A DNA stretch of 64,000 bases from contig NZ_FOZW01000013.1 of NCBI RefSeq assembly GCF_900116195.1, positions 163,098 to 227,097 on the forward strand. The letters are read 5' to 3'. The notes under the pieces are model-generated. The model searched no databases, was not told the DNA's origin, and saw only the letters and a program-made list of their open reading frames with translations. The translations under genes were made by a program, and so were the position numbers. Source of the DNA: Alloyangia pacifica (lineage in GTDB: Bacteria > Pseudomonadota > Alphaproteobacteria > Rhodobacterales > Rhodobacteraceae). Within the stretch, counting starts at the first letter, position 1, and every line of letters begins with the position of its first letter. Shown here one piece after another: positions 1-8,445 of the stretch.

Positions 1-481
1 CGTCTCGGAGCTCAACGACATCTACACCGCCTTCGACCGCATCGGCGAGCAGTTCGGCTGTGCGCGGATCCGGGCAGTGGGTGATCTCTACATCGGCGTC
101 GCCGGGCTGCCCGATCCCACCGAGGACCACGCGCAGGCCGCCGCCAACGCCGCGATCCGTTTCATGCGCTACCTCAACCAGCGCAACGGCAGCCACCCGA
201 TCCAGTGGCGCTGCCGGGTCGGCATCGCCTCGGGCGCGGTGGTGGGGTCGGTCGTTGGCGTGCAGAAATACATCTACGACGTCTTCGGCCCTGCGGTGAT
301 CACCGCCAGCCAGCTGCGCTACAAGGCCGAGCCGATGACCATCTCGGGCAACCGCGCGGTGGTCGAGCGGCTCGGCGATGAGTTCACCGCCGCCGAGGCG
401 GGCAGCATCACGCTCTCGGATGGCAGCGAGGAGACGGTCTTCCGGATTGCCGCCGAGATGCGCGCGGCGCAGGAGCGCTGA
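1..481 (+). CDS. Class III adenylate/guanylate cyclase-like protein, C-terminal part
   Basis: The gene is cut by the left edge; about 159 residues are visible and end at TGA 479-481. It resembles the nucleotide cyclase homology domain: a GD dipeptide (VGDLYIGVAGLP) that fits the second metal-binding Asp, then GIASGAVVGSVVG and YDVFGPAV. Active family members make cAMP or cGMP. The usual V-N-x-A-S-R stretch reads V-I-T-A-S-Q here, so the transition-state Asn and Arg appear replaced and activity is doubtful. The next gene starts 2 bp downstream, so it probably shares an operon with the histidine kinase. The N-terminal sensory or membrane part is outside the window. Confidence 0.8.
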   Translation, partial: VSELNDIYTAFDRIGEQFGCARIRAVGDLYIGVAGLPDPTEDHAQAAANAAIRFMRYLNQRNGSHPIQWRCRVGIASGAVVGSVVGVQKYIYDVFGPAVITASQLRYKAEPMTISGNRAVVERLGDEFTAAEAGSITLSDGSEETVFRIAAEMRAAQER

Positions 482-482
482 G

Positions 483-2390
483 ATGGCGGTGCGCTTCGAT
501 CCCTCGGTACCGGAAGCAGGGGACGGGCCCGCGCGCCGCCCTTCCGACATGCTCGAAGAGGTGATCGACGCGCTGACCGAGGGTCTGGCGATCTTCGACG
601 AGAACGCCGTTCTACTGCGCTTCAACGCGGGCTTTTCCGAGATGAACCCGGCGGTGGCGGACCTGCTGGCCGAAGGGCTCGACTGGTCCATCCTGCTGCG
701 CGAATGGGTCATGCGCGGCGGGCTGAGCGCCGGGGATGCCGAACGGCTCAGCTTCATGGAGGCGCGGCTGGCGGGGGGCGACTGGATGGTGACCCCGCTG
801 GAGATCGAGGCCGGCGACCGGGTCACGGAGATCCTGCTGCGCAGCACCGCCGCGGGCGGCTTCGTGCTGGTGCAGAGCGACGTGACCGAGCGCCGCGCCT
901 TCGAGGAGACCGAGCGCGCCGCCGACCAGCTGGTGCGCAAGGTGCTCGAGAGCTGCCCTGCGAATATCATCATGTCCCGGGTCGGCGACGGCGAGGTGAT
1001 CTACCGCTCGCCGGCCGCGACAGAGCTTCTGGGCAGTGCCGAGCACACCCACGCGCATTTCGCCTCGCGCGCCGAGCGGGCCGATTTCATAACCGCCGTG
1101 CTGCCCGACGGGCGGGTCGACGACATGCCGGTGACCGGCATCCGCGCGGACGGTGCGCGCTTTCCGAGCCTCGTCTCGGCGCGTCTGATCCAGTACCGGG
1201 GCGAGGATGTGCTGGTCTCCTCGACCATCGACGTGTCGAAGGAGGTGGAGCTGCGCCGCCGCCTTGCCGCGCAGCGCGAACAGATCTTCCAGGCCGAGAA
1301 GATGTCGGCGCTTGGCGAACTGCTGGCCGGGGTGGCGCACGAGCTGAACAACCCGCTCTCGGTGGTCGTTGGGCATGCGCTGATGCTGCGGGACGAAGAT
1401 ATCAGCGATGATGTGCTGCGCCGGGTCGAGAAGATCTCCGACGCCGCCGAACGCTGCGCGCGGATCGTGAAGTCCTTCCTCGCCATGGCTCGTCAGCAAC
1501 CGGCGCGGCTGGTTCCCATGGATATTTCCGAGACCGTCGAGACCGCCGTGGGCGCGCTGTCGCAGAGTGCAGAGGGTCTGGGCGCGGAGGTCTCACTGGA
1601 CATTTCGCCCGACCTTCCGCCGGTGCGCGGCGACGCCCACCAGATCGCGCAGGTGGTGATCAACCTCGTGACCAACGCCGATCAGGCCATCGGCGAGAGC
1701 GGCACCGGCGGGCGGATCGACATCTCGCTGACCCACGACGCCGCGGCGCAGATGGTCGAGCTGCGCGTCGCCGACGATGGGCCGGGCATCCCCAAGGGCA
1801 TCCGCAGCCGCATCTTCGATCCGCTCTTCACCACCAAGCCCGTGGGCTCGGGCACCGGCATCGGGCTGGCGCTTTGTCACCGCATCGTCACCGCGCATTC
1901 CGGGGTCATTTCCCTGGCCGAAGGCGGGCAGGGGGCGACGCTGCTGGTACGCCTGCCGACCACCGAGGCGGATGCTGGGAATGCGCCGAGCCAGAAGGAC
2001 GCGGAGATATCCGCCGGGCGCGGCGCGGTGCTGGTCGTCGACGACGAAGAGGACGTCTCGGACCTGATCCGCGAGATCCTCCTTCGCGATGGCTTCGAAG
2101 TGACCGTGGCGAATTCCGCCGAGACGGCGCTCGATCTGCTGGCGGGGCAGGACTTCGCGCTGATCCTCACCGATCTCAACATGCCGGGTCTCGGCGGGCG
2201 GGGGTTCTACGAGCGGCTGCTGCGCGACCTTCCCGCGATGGCGCGCCGCATGGGATTTGTCACCGGCGACACGATGAGCCCGCAGGCGCGGGGCTTTCTC
2301 GACGGGGCCGGGCGGCCCTTCCTCGAAAAACCCATCGCCCCTGACGAGCTGCGGCGGCTCGCGCGCACCATGCTGGAGGGCGGCGCATGA
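483..2390 (+). CDS. PAS-domain hybrid sensor histidine kinase
   Basis: This 635-aa kinase contains, in order, two PAS-like regions (about residues 22-130 and 145-260), a HisKA dimerisation domain with the H-box VAHELNNP (phospho-acceptor about His286), a HATPase domain with an N-box (NLVTNADQ) and a GTGIGLAL G-box, and a C-terminal receiver with acceptor about Asp564 in LTDLNMPG. There are no clear membrane segments, so it is probably a cytoplasmic sensor. The ATG at 483 was chosen because it lies just after the cyclase stop; a longer reading frame from 378 would overlap the cyclase. Its stop overlaps the response regulator start, so the two form a coupled two-component pair. The signal sensed is unknown. 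Confidence 0.92.
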   Translation: MAVRFDPSVPEAGDGPARRPSDMLEEVIDALTEGLAIFDENAVLLRFNAGFSEMNPAVADLLAEGLDWSILLREWVMRGGLSAGDAERLSFMEARLAGGDWMVTPLEIEAGDRVTEILLRSTAAGGFVLVQSDVTERRAFEETERAADQLVRKVLESCPANIIMSRVGDGEVIYRSPAATELLGSAEHTHAHFASRAERADFITAVLPDGRVDDMPVTGIRADGARFPSLVSARLIQYRGEDVLVSSTIDVSKEVELRRRLAAQREQIFQAEKMSALGELLAGVAHELNNPLSVVVGHALMLRDEDISDDVLRRVEKISDAAERCARIVKSFLAMARQQPARLVPMDISETVETAVGALSQSAEGLGAEVSLDISPDLPPVRGDAHQIAQVVINLVTNADQAIGESGTGGRIDISLTHDAAAQMVELRVADDGPGIPKGIRSRIFDPLFTTKPVGSGTGIGLALCHRIVTAHSGVISLAEGGQGATLLVRLPTTEADAGNAPSQKDAEISAGRGAVLVVDDEEDVSDLIREILLRDGFEVTVANSAETALDLLAGQDFALILTDLNMPGLGGRGFYERLLRDLPAMARRMGFVTGDTMSPQARGFLDGAGRPFLEKPIAPDELRRLARTMLEGGA

Positions 2391-3085
2391 GCGATCACGT
2401 GCTCATTTGCGACGACGAGCAGGACCTGCGCGAGATGGTCGGCGAGTACCTCGGCAAGCGCGGCTATCGCACCACGCTGGCGGGCGGGGCGGACGAGCTG
2501 CGCGAGAAGCTGGCGCAGGAGCGACCCGATCTCATCCTGCTCGATATCAACATGCCCGGCGAGGACGGGCTGTCCGTGCTGCGCAGCCTGCAAGGGCCCG
2601 AGGCACCGATGGTCATCATGCTGACCGCCGCCGGCGAGGTGATCGACCGGGTGGTCGGCCTCGAGATGGGGGCCGACGACTACCTTGCCAAGCCCGTGGA
2701 CCTGCGCGAGCTCGCCTCGCGGATCAAGGCGGTGCTGCGCCGCCAGACCTCGGCGCCCGAAGAGGCGCCGCGCGAACGCACGCGCTTTCGTTTCGGCAAG
2801 ACGTGGCTCGATCTCGATGCGGCAAAGCTCTTCGACGAGGAGGGCGTCGAGCTGCCGCTCACGGCCATGGAGTTCAACCTTCTGAAGCTCTTCGCCCGCA
2901 ACCGCGGGCGGGTGCTGAACCGCGACCAGATCCTCGAAGGGGCGCACGACCGGGCCTGGGATCCCTTCGACCGTTCCATCGACATCCGCATCTCGCGCAT
3001 CCGCAAGAAGATCGAGGTCAACCCTGCCAAGCCCGAGGTGATCCGCACCGTGCGCGGGGTCGGCTACATCTACGACCCGGGCTGA
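2387..3085 (+). CDS. OmpR/PhoB-family response regulator
   Basis: This 232-aa protein has an N-terminal receiver domain (acidic pair Asp9-Asp10, phospho-acceptor Asp53 in LLDINMPG, conserved Lys in LAKP) and a C-terminal winged-helix DNA-binding domain ending in VRTVRGVGYIYDPG. Its ATG overlaps the stop of the hybrid kinase by 4 bp, so the kinase is its likely phosphodonor. The receiver at the end of the kinase could act as an intermediate or competing acceptor. Target genes cannot be read from the sequence; the globin/cysteine synthase genes 92 bp downstream are natural candidates by position only. Confidence 0.95.
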   Translation: MSDHVLICDDEQDLREMVGEYLGKRGYRTTLAGGADELREKLAQERPDLILLDINMPGEDGLSVLRSLQGPEAPMVIMLTAAGEVIDRVVGLEMGADDYLAKPVDLRELASRIKAVLRRQTSAPEEAPRERTRFRFGKTWLDLDAAKLFDEEGVELPLTAMEFNLLKLFARNRGRVLNRDQILEGAHDRAWDPFDRSIDIRISRIRKKIEVNPAKPEVIRTVRGVGYIYDPG

Positions 3086-3177
3086 AACCTTTGAAACACG
3101 GGCGCTCCTGAGCGGACACAGGGCGGAAACCCGGGGCGCGCAGACTGGCTGCATCATCCGATCCATAGGAGAGCGCC

Positions 3178-3615
3178 ATGACCCTGACACCGCAGAATAT
3201 TTCCGACATCCGCGCCAGCTGGCAGGTGCTGGCTGCCGACGCCGATGGCTTCACCGCCGATTTCTACGCCGCGTTGTTCCGTCGCGACCCAGGCTTGCGT
3301 CCGCTCTTTGCCCACACCGACCTGCCCGCGCAGCGCAAGAAGCTGGTCGCGGCGCTGGCGCTGGTGGTGCGCCACGCGGACGACCTGTCGCCCGTGCTCG
3401 GCCCGCTCGAGGAGATGGGCGCGCGCCACGTCGGCTATGGCGTAAAGAACAGCGATTACGCGACCGTCGGCGGCGCGCTGATCGAGACCATGGAGGCGCA
3501 CCTGTGCGAGGCCTTCTCTTCCGAGATCCGGGAAGCCTGGACGGCCGCCTACGGTGCGGTCGCCAGCACGATGATGGCTGGCGCGCAGGCCGCCGAAGCC
3601 CGCAAGTCGGCCTGA
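3178..3615 (+). CDS. Single-domain globin, flavohaemoglobin/Vitreoscilla type
   Basis: This 145-aa protein is a full-length globin without a reductase domain. Key residues fit the flavohaemoglobin class: proximal His F8 at His84 (GARHVGYGV), Tyr B10 at about Tyr30 (DFYAALF) and Gln E7 at about Gln52 (LPAQRKK). The Tyr/Gln distal pair is typical of globins that bind O2 or NO tightly. AGGAG lies upstream of ATG 3178. It is followed closely by a 43-aa membrane peptide and a cysteine synthase-glutaredoxin fusion. A role in NO, O2 or sulfide handling is an inference from this context. A dedicated reductase is not visible nearby. Confidence 0.93.
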   Translation: MTLTPQNISDIRASWQVLAADADGFTADFYAALFRRDPGLRPLFAHTDLPAQRKKLVAALALVVRHADDLSPVLGPLEEMGARHVGYGVKNSDYATVGGALIETMEAHLCEAFSSEIREAWTAAYGAVASTMMAGAQAAEARKSA

Positions 3616-3625
3616 GGAGCGCGCC

Positions 3626-3757
3626 ATGCCCAACGCACCCGCCCCCTCGATCCCGCCCGCCGCCTTCAGGGCGGCGGGGCCGCGCAGGCTCTTCGTCGCC
3701 GGCGCGCTCGCCTCGGCCTTCGGGGTCTTCGCCCATTGCATTCTCCCGCTCCTCTGA
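3626..3757 (+). CDS. Putative 43-aa single-span membrane peptide
   Basis: This short ORF starts 10 bp after the globin stop, behind a GGAG ribosome-binding site, and ends 25 bp before cysK. It encodes a proline-rich N-terminus, an Arg-Arg pair and one hydrophobic stretch (LFVAGALASAFGVFAHCI) that fits a transmembrane helix. A Cys and a His lie near its end. I do not recognise the family. The tight spacing and the good ribosome-binding site are the main support; no function can be assigned. Confidence 0.5.
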   Translation: MPNAPAPSIPPAAFRAAGPRRLFVAGALASAFGVFAHCILPLL

Positions 3758-3782
3758 GCGCCTTTCACAAGAGGATTTTCCG

Positions 3783-5282
3783 ATGACCAAGGCTTTCCAG
3801 AACATCCTGCAGACCGTCGGCAACACGCCCATCGTGCGGATAGGCAAGCTCGCGCCCGAGGGCGTCGAGCTCTACGTCAAGCTCGAGGCCTTCAACCCCA
3901 TGAGTTCGGTCAAGGACCGGCTGGCGCTGGGGATCATCGAGGCCGCCGAGGCGGATGGCTCGCTCAAGCCCGGCCAGACGGTGGTCGAGGCAACCTCGGG
4001 CAACACCGGCATCGGCCTTGCCATGGTCTGCGCCGCCAAGGGCTACCCGCTGGTGGTCACCATGGCCGAGAGTTTCAGCGTCGAGCGCCGCAAGCTGATG
4101 CGCTTTCTTGGCGCCAAGGTCATCCTCACCCCGGCCTCGGAAAAGGGCTCGGGCATGATCGCCAAGGCGCGCGAGCTGGCCGAGAAGCACGGCTGGTTCC
4201 TCGCCCGGCAATTCGAGAACGAGGCCGGGCCCGACATCCATTCGCGCACCACGGCGCAGGAGATCCTCGACACATTCGACGACGCCCCGCTCGACTACTG
4301 GGTCAGCGGCTTCGGCACCGGCGGCACCCTGAAGGGCGTCGCCCGCAGGCTGAAGGCCGAAAGCCCGGGCACGAAGATCGTCGCCGCCGAGCCGGACAAC
4401 TCCGCGCTCATAGCGTCCGGCTTTTGCCAGCCCTACAACGAGGACGGCTCGCCCGCCGCCAGCCATCCCGCCTTCCGCCCTCACTTGATGCAGGGCTGGA
4501 CGCCGGACTTCGTGCCGAAGCTGGTGAACGACGTTCTGCAAGACGAATGGATCGACGAACTGCAGCCGGTGGCCGGGGCCGATGCCATGACCTGCGCAAA
4601 GGATCTGGCGCGCTACGAGGGCATCCTCTGCGGCACCTCGGGCGGCGCGACCTTTGCCGCCGCGCTGGAGGTGGCGCGGCGCGCGCCGAAGGGGTCGCGC
4701 ATCCTCGCCATGCTGCCCGACACTGGCGAGCGGTACCTCTCGACGCCGCTCTTTGCCGAGATTGAGGAGGTGATGAACGCCGAGGAACTGGACATCGCCG
4801 CCTCGACCCCGCGCTTCCGCTTCGACGCGGGGGCCAGCGCGCCGGCGCCGCAGGCTGCGCCGGTCGCCGCGAGCGAAGAGGCGAAAGCCGAACTCGAAGC
4901 GCTGATCTCGGACCCCGAACAGCCGGTGGTCTTCTTCGCGCTGGAGTGGTGCGAATTCTGCTGGTCGGTGCGCAAGCTCTTCGCCGCCGCCGGGATCGCG
5001 TACCATTCGGTCGATCTCGACGGCGCAGCCTACCGCGAGGACGACCGTGGCGGCGCGCTGCGCAGGGCGCTGGCCGAGAAGACCGGCGCAGTGACCATTC
5101 CGCAGATCTTCGTCGGCGGGCAGCACGTCGGCGGCGCCACCGAGACCTTCGACGCCTTCAACAGCGGTGCGCTGCAGGAAATGCTGACCGCCGTGGGGCG
5201 CGAGGTCCATGCCGAGGGCATCGGGAATGCCTATGGCTTCCTGCCCGCCTGGCTGCATCCGCGCAAGCCGGCCACCGCCTGA
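3783..5282 (+). CDS. cysK: Cysteine synthase A-glutaredoxin fusion
   Basis: This 499-aa protein is an O-acetylserine sulfhydrylase (about residues 1-340) fused to a C-terminal glutaredoxin (about 375-470). The PLP lysine is Lys44 in SSVKDR, and the phosphate/substrate loop is TSGNTGIG. The glutaredoxin part has a dithiol motif C-E-F-C at about Cys390/Cys393 and the TVP-like loop TIPQIFVGG. An Ala/Pro-rich linker joins the domains. CysK makes L-cysteine from O-acetylserine and sulfide; glutaredoxins reduce disulfides with glutathione. The ATG at 3783 gives the family N-terminus TKAFQNILQTVGNTP. A serine acetyltransferase gene lies far away at 40100. The fusion suggests redox control or thiol product handling (inference). 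Confidence 0.93.
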   Translation: MTKAFQNILQTVGNTPIVRIGKLAPEGVELYVKLEAFNPMSSVKDRLALGIIEAAEADGSLKPGQTVVEATSGNTGIGLAMVCAAKGYPLVVTMAESFSVERRKLMRFLGAKVILTPASEKGSGMIAKARELAEKHGWFLARQFENEAGPDIHSRTTAQEILDTFDDAPLDYWVSGFGTGGTLKGVARRLKAESPGTKIVAAEPDNSALIASGFCQPYNEDGSPAASHPAFRPHLMQGWTPDFVPKLVNDVLQDEWIDELQPVAGADAMTCAKDLARYEGILCGTSGGATFAAALEVARRAPKGSRILAMLPDTGERYLSTPLFAEIEEVMNAEELDIAASTPRFRFDAGASAPAPQAAPVAASEEAKAELEALISDPEQPVVFFALEWCEFCWSVRKLFAAAGIAYHSVDLDGAAYREDDRGGALRRALAEKTGAVTIPQIFVGGQHVGGATETFDAFNSGALQEMLTAVGREVHAEGIGNAYGFLPAWLHPRKPATA

Positions 5283-5294
5283 GGAGGATCGAGG

Positions 5295-6536
5295 ATGGAA
5301 CAGGTCAAGCAGACCCCCGCGCAGCCCGACCGCTACCGCTGGATCATCGTTGGTGCCGCCTCGGTGGTGCTGGCGGTGGCCATGGGACAGCTGGTCAACG
5401 GGCTCTCGGCCTTCTTCACCCCGCTCGAGGAGAGCGAGGGCTGGAGCCGGGGCGACATCGCGCTGATCAACTCGGCGGGGCTGATCGGCCTCGCGGTGGG
5501 AGGCATCGCCATGGGTTGGCTGGCCGACCGGATCGAGACCCGCAAGGTGGTGCTGGCCGGAACCGTGGTCACCGGGATTTGCATTACGGCGGCCGGCTTT
5601 GCCACCACGCTCTGGCAGCTCTACACGCTGTTCTTCGTTGCCGGCGCGCTTGGCGGCGGGGCGCTTTTCGCACCGCTCTTCGCTCTTGTCGGCAGCTGGT
5701 TCCGTACCGGTGCGGGACTGGCGATCGGCATCGTCTCGGCTGGCCAGGCCATGGGGCAGGGTGGCATCCCGCTCGCCAATGCCATGCTGATCGACGCCCT
5801 CGGCTGGCGCGGGGCCTTCGTCGCCATCGGCATTGCTTCGCTGGTCATCATGGTGCCGCTGGCCCTGCTGGCGCGCGCGCCGAATTCCGGAACGGGAGGC
5901 CTCGGCGCACAGGCCGAGGAGGAGGCGCCCGCCGTCCGCCCTTCCGTCGTGGTGGTGCTGATGAGCCTTGGCGTGGTCTTCTGCTGCGCGCTGATGTCGG
6001 TGCCGCTGATGCACCTTGCCCCCTTGGTCGAGCTTTGCGGCGCGACCGGCCCCGAGGCCGGGGGCGTGGTCTTCGTGATGATGCTGAGCGCCATCGCGGG
6101 TCGGATCGCCTTCGGCAAGCTGGCGGACATGATCGGAGCGCTGCCCGCCTATCTTGCGGCCAGCGCCTGGCAGGCCACGCTGGTCTACGTCTTCATCCAG
6201 ATCGACGACATCGGGCTCTTCTACCTTTTCGCACCGATCTACGGCTTCGGCTACGCCGGGGTGATGACCGGGGTGTTGACCTCCATCCGCGCGCTGATCC
6301 CGGCCTACTGCCGGGCCGGGGCGAGCGGCATCATCATCGCCTTTGCCTGGGGCGGTCACGGTCTGGGGGGGTGGCTTGGCGGTGCCTTCTTCGACATGAC
6401 CGGCAGCTACGGTCTGACCTTCGGCGTGGCGGCGCTGGCGGGGGTGGCGAACCTGGCGCTGATCCTCACGCTCGGGGCGCTGGTGCTGCGCGGCAGGTCG
6501 GGCCCGCCCGCGCCGCTGAAACCGGCGATGGCGTGA
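5295..6536 (+). CDS. MFS transporter, oxalate/formate antiporter-like (OFA)
   Basis: This 413-aa protein has about 12 hydrophobic segments in two halves and an MFS loop 2-3 motif (GWLADRIETRK). It starts 12 bp after cysK behind GGAGG, so it is very likely co-transcribed. The layout resembles monocarboxylate/OFA-type MFS permeases. The substrate is unknown; export of a thiol or uptake of an organic acid related to the neighbouring cysteine enzyme are both possible. Confidence 0.85.
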   Translation: MEQVKQTPAQPDRYRWIIVGAASVVLAVAMGQLVNGLSAFFTPLEESEGWSRGDIALINSAGLIGLAVGGIAMGWLADRIETRKVVLAGTVVTGICITAAGFATTLWQLYTLFFVAGALGGGALFAPLFALVGSWFRTGAGLAIGIVSAGQAMGQGGIPLANAMLIDALGWRGAFVAIGIASLVIMVPLALLARAPNSGTGGLGAQAEEEAPAVRPSVVVVLMSLGVVFCCALMSVPLMHLAPLVELCGATGPEAGGVVFVMMLSAIAGRIAFGKLADMIGALPAYLAASAWQATLVYVFIQIDDIGLFYLFAPIYGFGYAGVMTGVLTSIRALIPAYCRAGASGIIIAFAWGGHGLGGWLGGAFFDMTGSYGLTFGVAALAGVANLALILTLGALVLRGRSGPPAPLKPAMA

Positions 6537-6610
6537 GCGGGCGGGCCGAGCCGAGTTCCCCGGGCGCGGCGCGTCCGGGGCCAAGCTGTCCGCACAGTGT
6601 CAGGGCTTCG

Positions 6611-6949
6611 TCAGGGCTTCAGCAGCGCGCCCTGAGGCGGCACCGCCCGGTGCAGCCTCGGGCGTCGCCCGTCCCACCGGGGAAGGCGCGAGTAGCGCAG
6701 GACCAGAAACGCATCCACGGCGATGACCGCGGCATTGAGCGCGTAGAGCCAGACGATCGGCGGCAGCGTGCCGGTCTCGCTCCAGATCAGCAGCTTGGAG
6801 ACCACCCCGCAGAGGTAGCCGAAACAGATCACCAGAACGAAGGGCAGGCTCTTGCCGCGCGCCTCCCGGGTGCGCATCATCTTGAAGATCGAGCAGTACC
6901 ATCCGGTCGAAAAGGCGACCAGCATGATCGCTTCAAGCAGTTCAGACAT
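6611..6949 (-). CDS. Small three-span membrane protein
   Basis: This 112-aa protein has three hydrophobic segments (about residues 5-22, 37-54 and 64-86) and a basic, proline-rich tail, a layout like a half PQ-loop/SWEET-type module. The ATG at 6949 (MSELLEAIM) was preferred to an upstream start that adds a non-hydrophobic extension. It converges with the MFS gene. Family not recognised with certainty; function unknown. Confidence 0.6.
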   Translation of the reverse strand: MSELLEAIMLVAFSTGWYCSIFKMMRTREARGKSLPFVLVICFGYLCGVVSKLLIWSETGTLPPIVWLYALNAAVIAVDAFLVLRYSRLPRWDGRRPRLHRAVPPQGALLKP

Positions 6950-7080
6950 GTCGGTGTTCCCGCATTGGTCGGACCGCCGGGTGTGCGGCCCCCGTTGATG
7001 CCGACGAGCCTGAGGGGCGAATGTTGCAGAAACCTTTGAATGTGGCCCGCCGCTGCGATGCAAGCGCGGCACGGCTGGCG

Positions 7081-7110
7081 GCTGCCTGCGATTTGGGCGT
7101 CGCAGGCAGC
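7081..7110 (-). terminator. Stem-loop after the TRAP operon
   Basis: A perfect 11-bp inverted repeat (GCTGCCTGCGA at 7081-7091, complement at 7100-7110) with an 8-nt loop lies just after the dctM stop. There is no strong U-tract, so it may be a terminator or an mRNA 3' end stabiliser. Confidence 0.6.
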
Positions 7111-7115
7111 GCGGG

Positions 7116-8420
7116 TCAGAGCATCCCGGCGGCGCGCGGCAGCCAGAGCACGAGGTCCGGCACGAAGGTCAGCACCATCAGCAGCGCGATGAGGATCGCC
7201 AGGAACACCCAGACCTCGCGGATCATCTCGCTCACCGGGATGCCGTTCAGTGCCTTGATGATGAACAGCAATATTCCGTAGGGCGGCGTGATCAGCCCGA
7301 TCATCATGTTGAACACCAGCACCACGCCGAGATGCGTCAGGTCAATTCCCAGCGCCGCTGCAGAGGGCAGGAACAGCGGCGTGACAACCAGCATGATGGT
7401 CGAGACATCGAGGAAACAGCCCATCGCGAGATAGAGCAGGTTGAGCAGGATCAGCAGCTGGATGGCGTTGAGATCCATGCTCTCGAAGAAGGCGAAGACG
7501 CTGGCCGGCACGCGCTCGACGGTGACCACGTAGTTGAAGATGAAGGCACCGCAGAGGACGATGGTGACGACAGCCGTGGTGCGCACCGTGGCGCGGACCA
7601 CGTCGAGGAACTCGCGCAGGCCGAGCACGCGATAGGCAAAGACCGACAGCAGCAAGGCGTAGAAAGCCGAGACGGCGGCGGCTTCCGTGGGTGTGAAGAC
7701 GCCGGTGTAGATGCCGCCGAGCAGGATCGCTGGCATCATCAGCGCCGGTGCGGCGCGCAGGAAGACCAGCGGGAAGGTCCGCCAGGGGATCGGCGTCTCG
7801 ACGGGGAAGCCGCGGAGCTTGGCCATGATCATCACCGCGATGCCCAGCACCACGACCAGCAGGAAAGCCGGGATGACGCCGCCGAGGAACAGCGCGCCCA
7901 CCGAGGTCGAGGAGATCAGCGCGTAGAACACCATCGGGATCGAGGGCGGGAAGATCGGGCCGACCACTGCCGAAGTCGCGGTGATGGCGCCGGCAAAGCC
8001 GCGCGGGTAGCGGCCGTCCTTGGTCATCATGTCGGTGATCACCTTGCCGACCCCCGCCGCGTCCGAGATCGCCGAGCCTGACATGCCCGAGAAGATCAGC
8101 GAGGTCAGGATATTGACCTGAGCCAACCCGCCCGGCACCCGGCCCACCAGCGCCAGGGCAAAGGTGAGCAGCCGGTCCGAGACCTTGCCCGCGTTCATGA
8201 TGTTGGCGGCGAAGATGAACAGCGGCACCGCCAGCGCGACGAAATTGCCGAAGACCCCGTTCAGCACGTTCTCGGCGGCCAGCCCGATGTCGCGCCCGGC
8301 CATCAGCAGGTAGAAGACGCTCGAGACGATCATCGCGAGGCCCATGGGCAGCCCGGCCACGGTGATCATGACCAGCAGCCCGATCATCAGCAGCAGGGCG
8401 TTGTCGGCAAAGAATTCCAT
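7116..8420 (-). CDS. dctM: TRAP transporter large permease (DctM family)
   Basis: This 434-aa protein has about 12 hydrophobic segments and the DctM-like glycine-rich motif around SGMSGSAISDAAGVG. It is the large, ion-coupled subunit of a tripartite periplasmic carboxylate transporter in the inner membrane. It is the last gene of the dctP-dctQ-dctM operon. The substrate is not fixed by sequence; sugar acids are plausible given the divergent DapA-family aldolase and the GH78 rhamnosidase. Confidence 0.95.
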   Translation of the reverse strand: MEFFADNALLLMIGLLVMITVAGLPMGLAMIVSSVFYLLMAGRDIGLAAENVLNGVFGNFVALAVPLFIFAANIMNAGKVSDRLLTFALALVGRVPGGLAQVNILTSLIFSGMSGSAISDAAGVGKVITDMMTKDGRYPRGFAGAITATSAVVGPIFPPSIPMVFYALISSTSVGALFLGGVIPAFLLVVVLGIAVMIMAKLRGFPVETPIPWRTFPLVFLRAAPALMMPAILLGGIYTGVFTPTEAAAVSAFYALLLSVFAYRVLGLREFLDVVRATVRTTAVVTIVLCGAFIFNYVVTVERVPASVFAFFESMDLNAIQLLILLNLLYLAMGCFLDVSTIMLVVTPLFLPSAAALGIDLTHLGVVLVFNMMIGLITPPYGILLFIIKALNGIPVSEMIREVWVFLAILIALLMVLTFVPDLVLWLPRAAGML

Positions 8421-8445
8421 TGGTGTCCCTTGGAAGGCGTAGGGG

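Noticed and set aside
3765..6584. A 939-aa open frame on the minus strand over cysK and the MFS gene
   Set aside because: It is antisense to two clearly coding genes and low in complexity (His/Gly/Arg-rich); long antisense frames are expected at this GC content.
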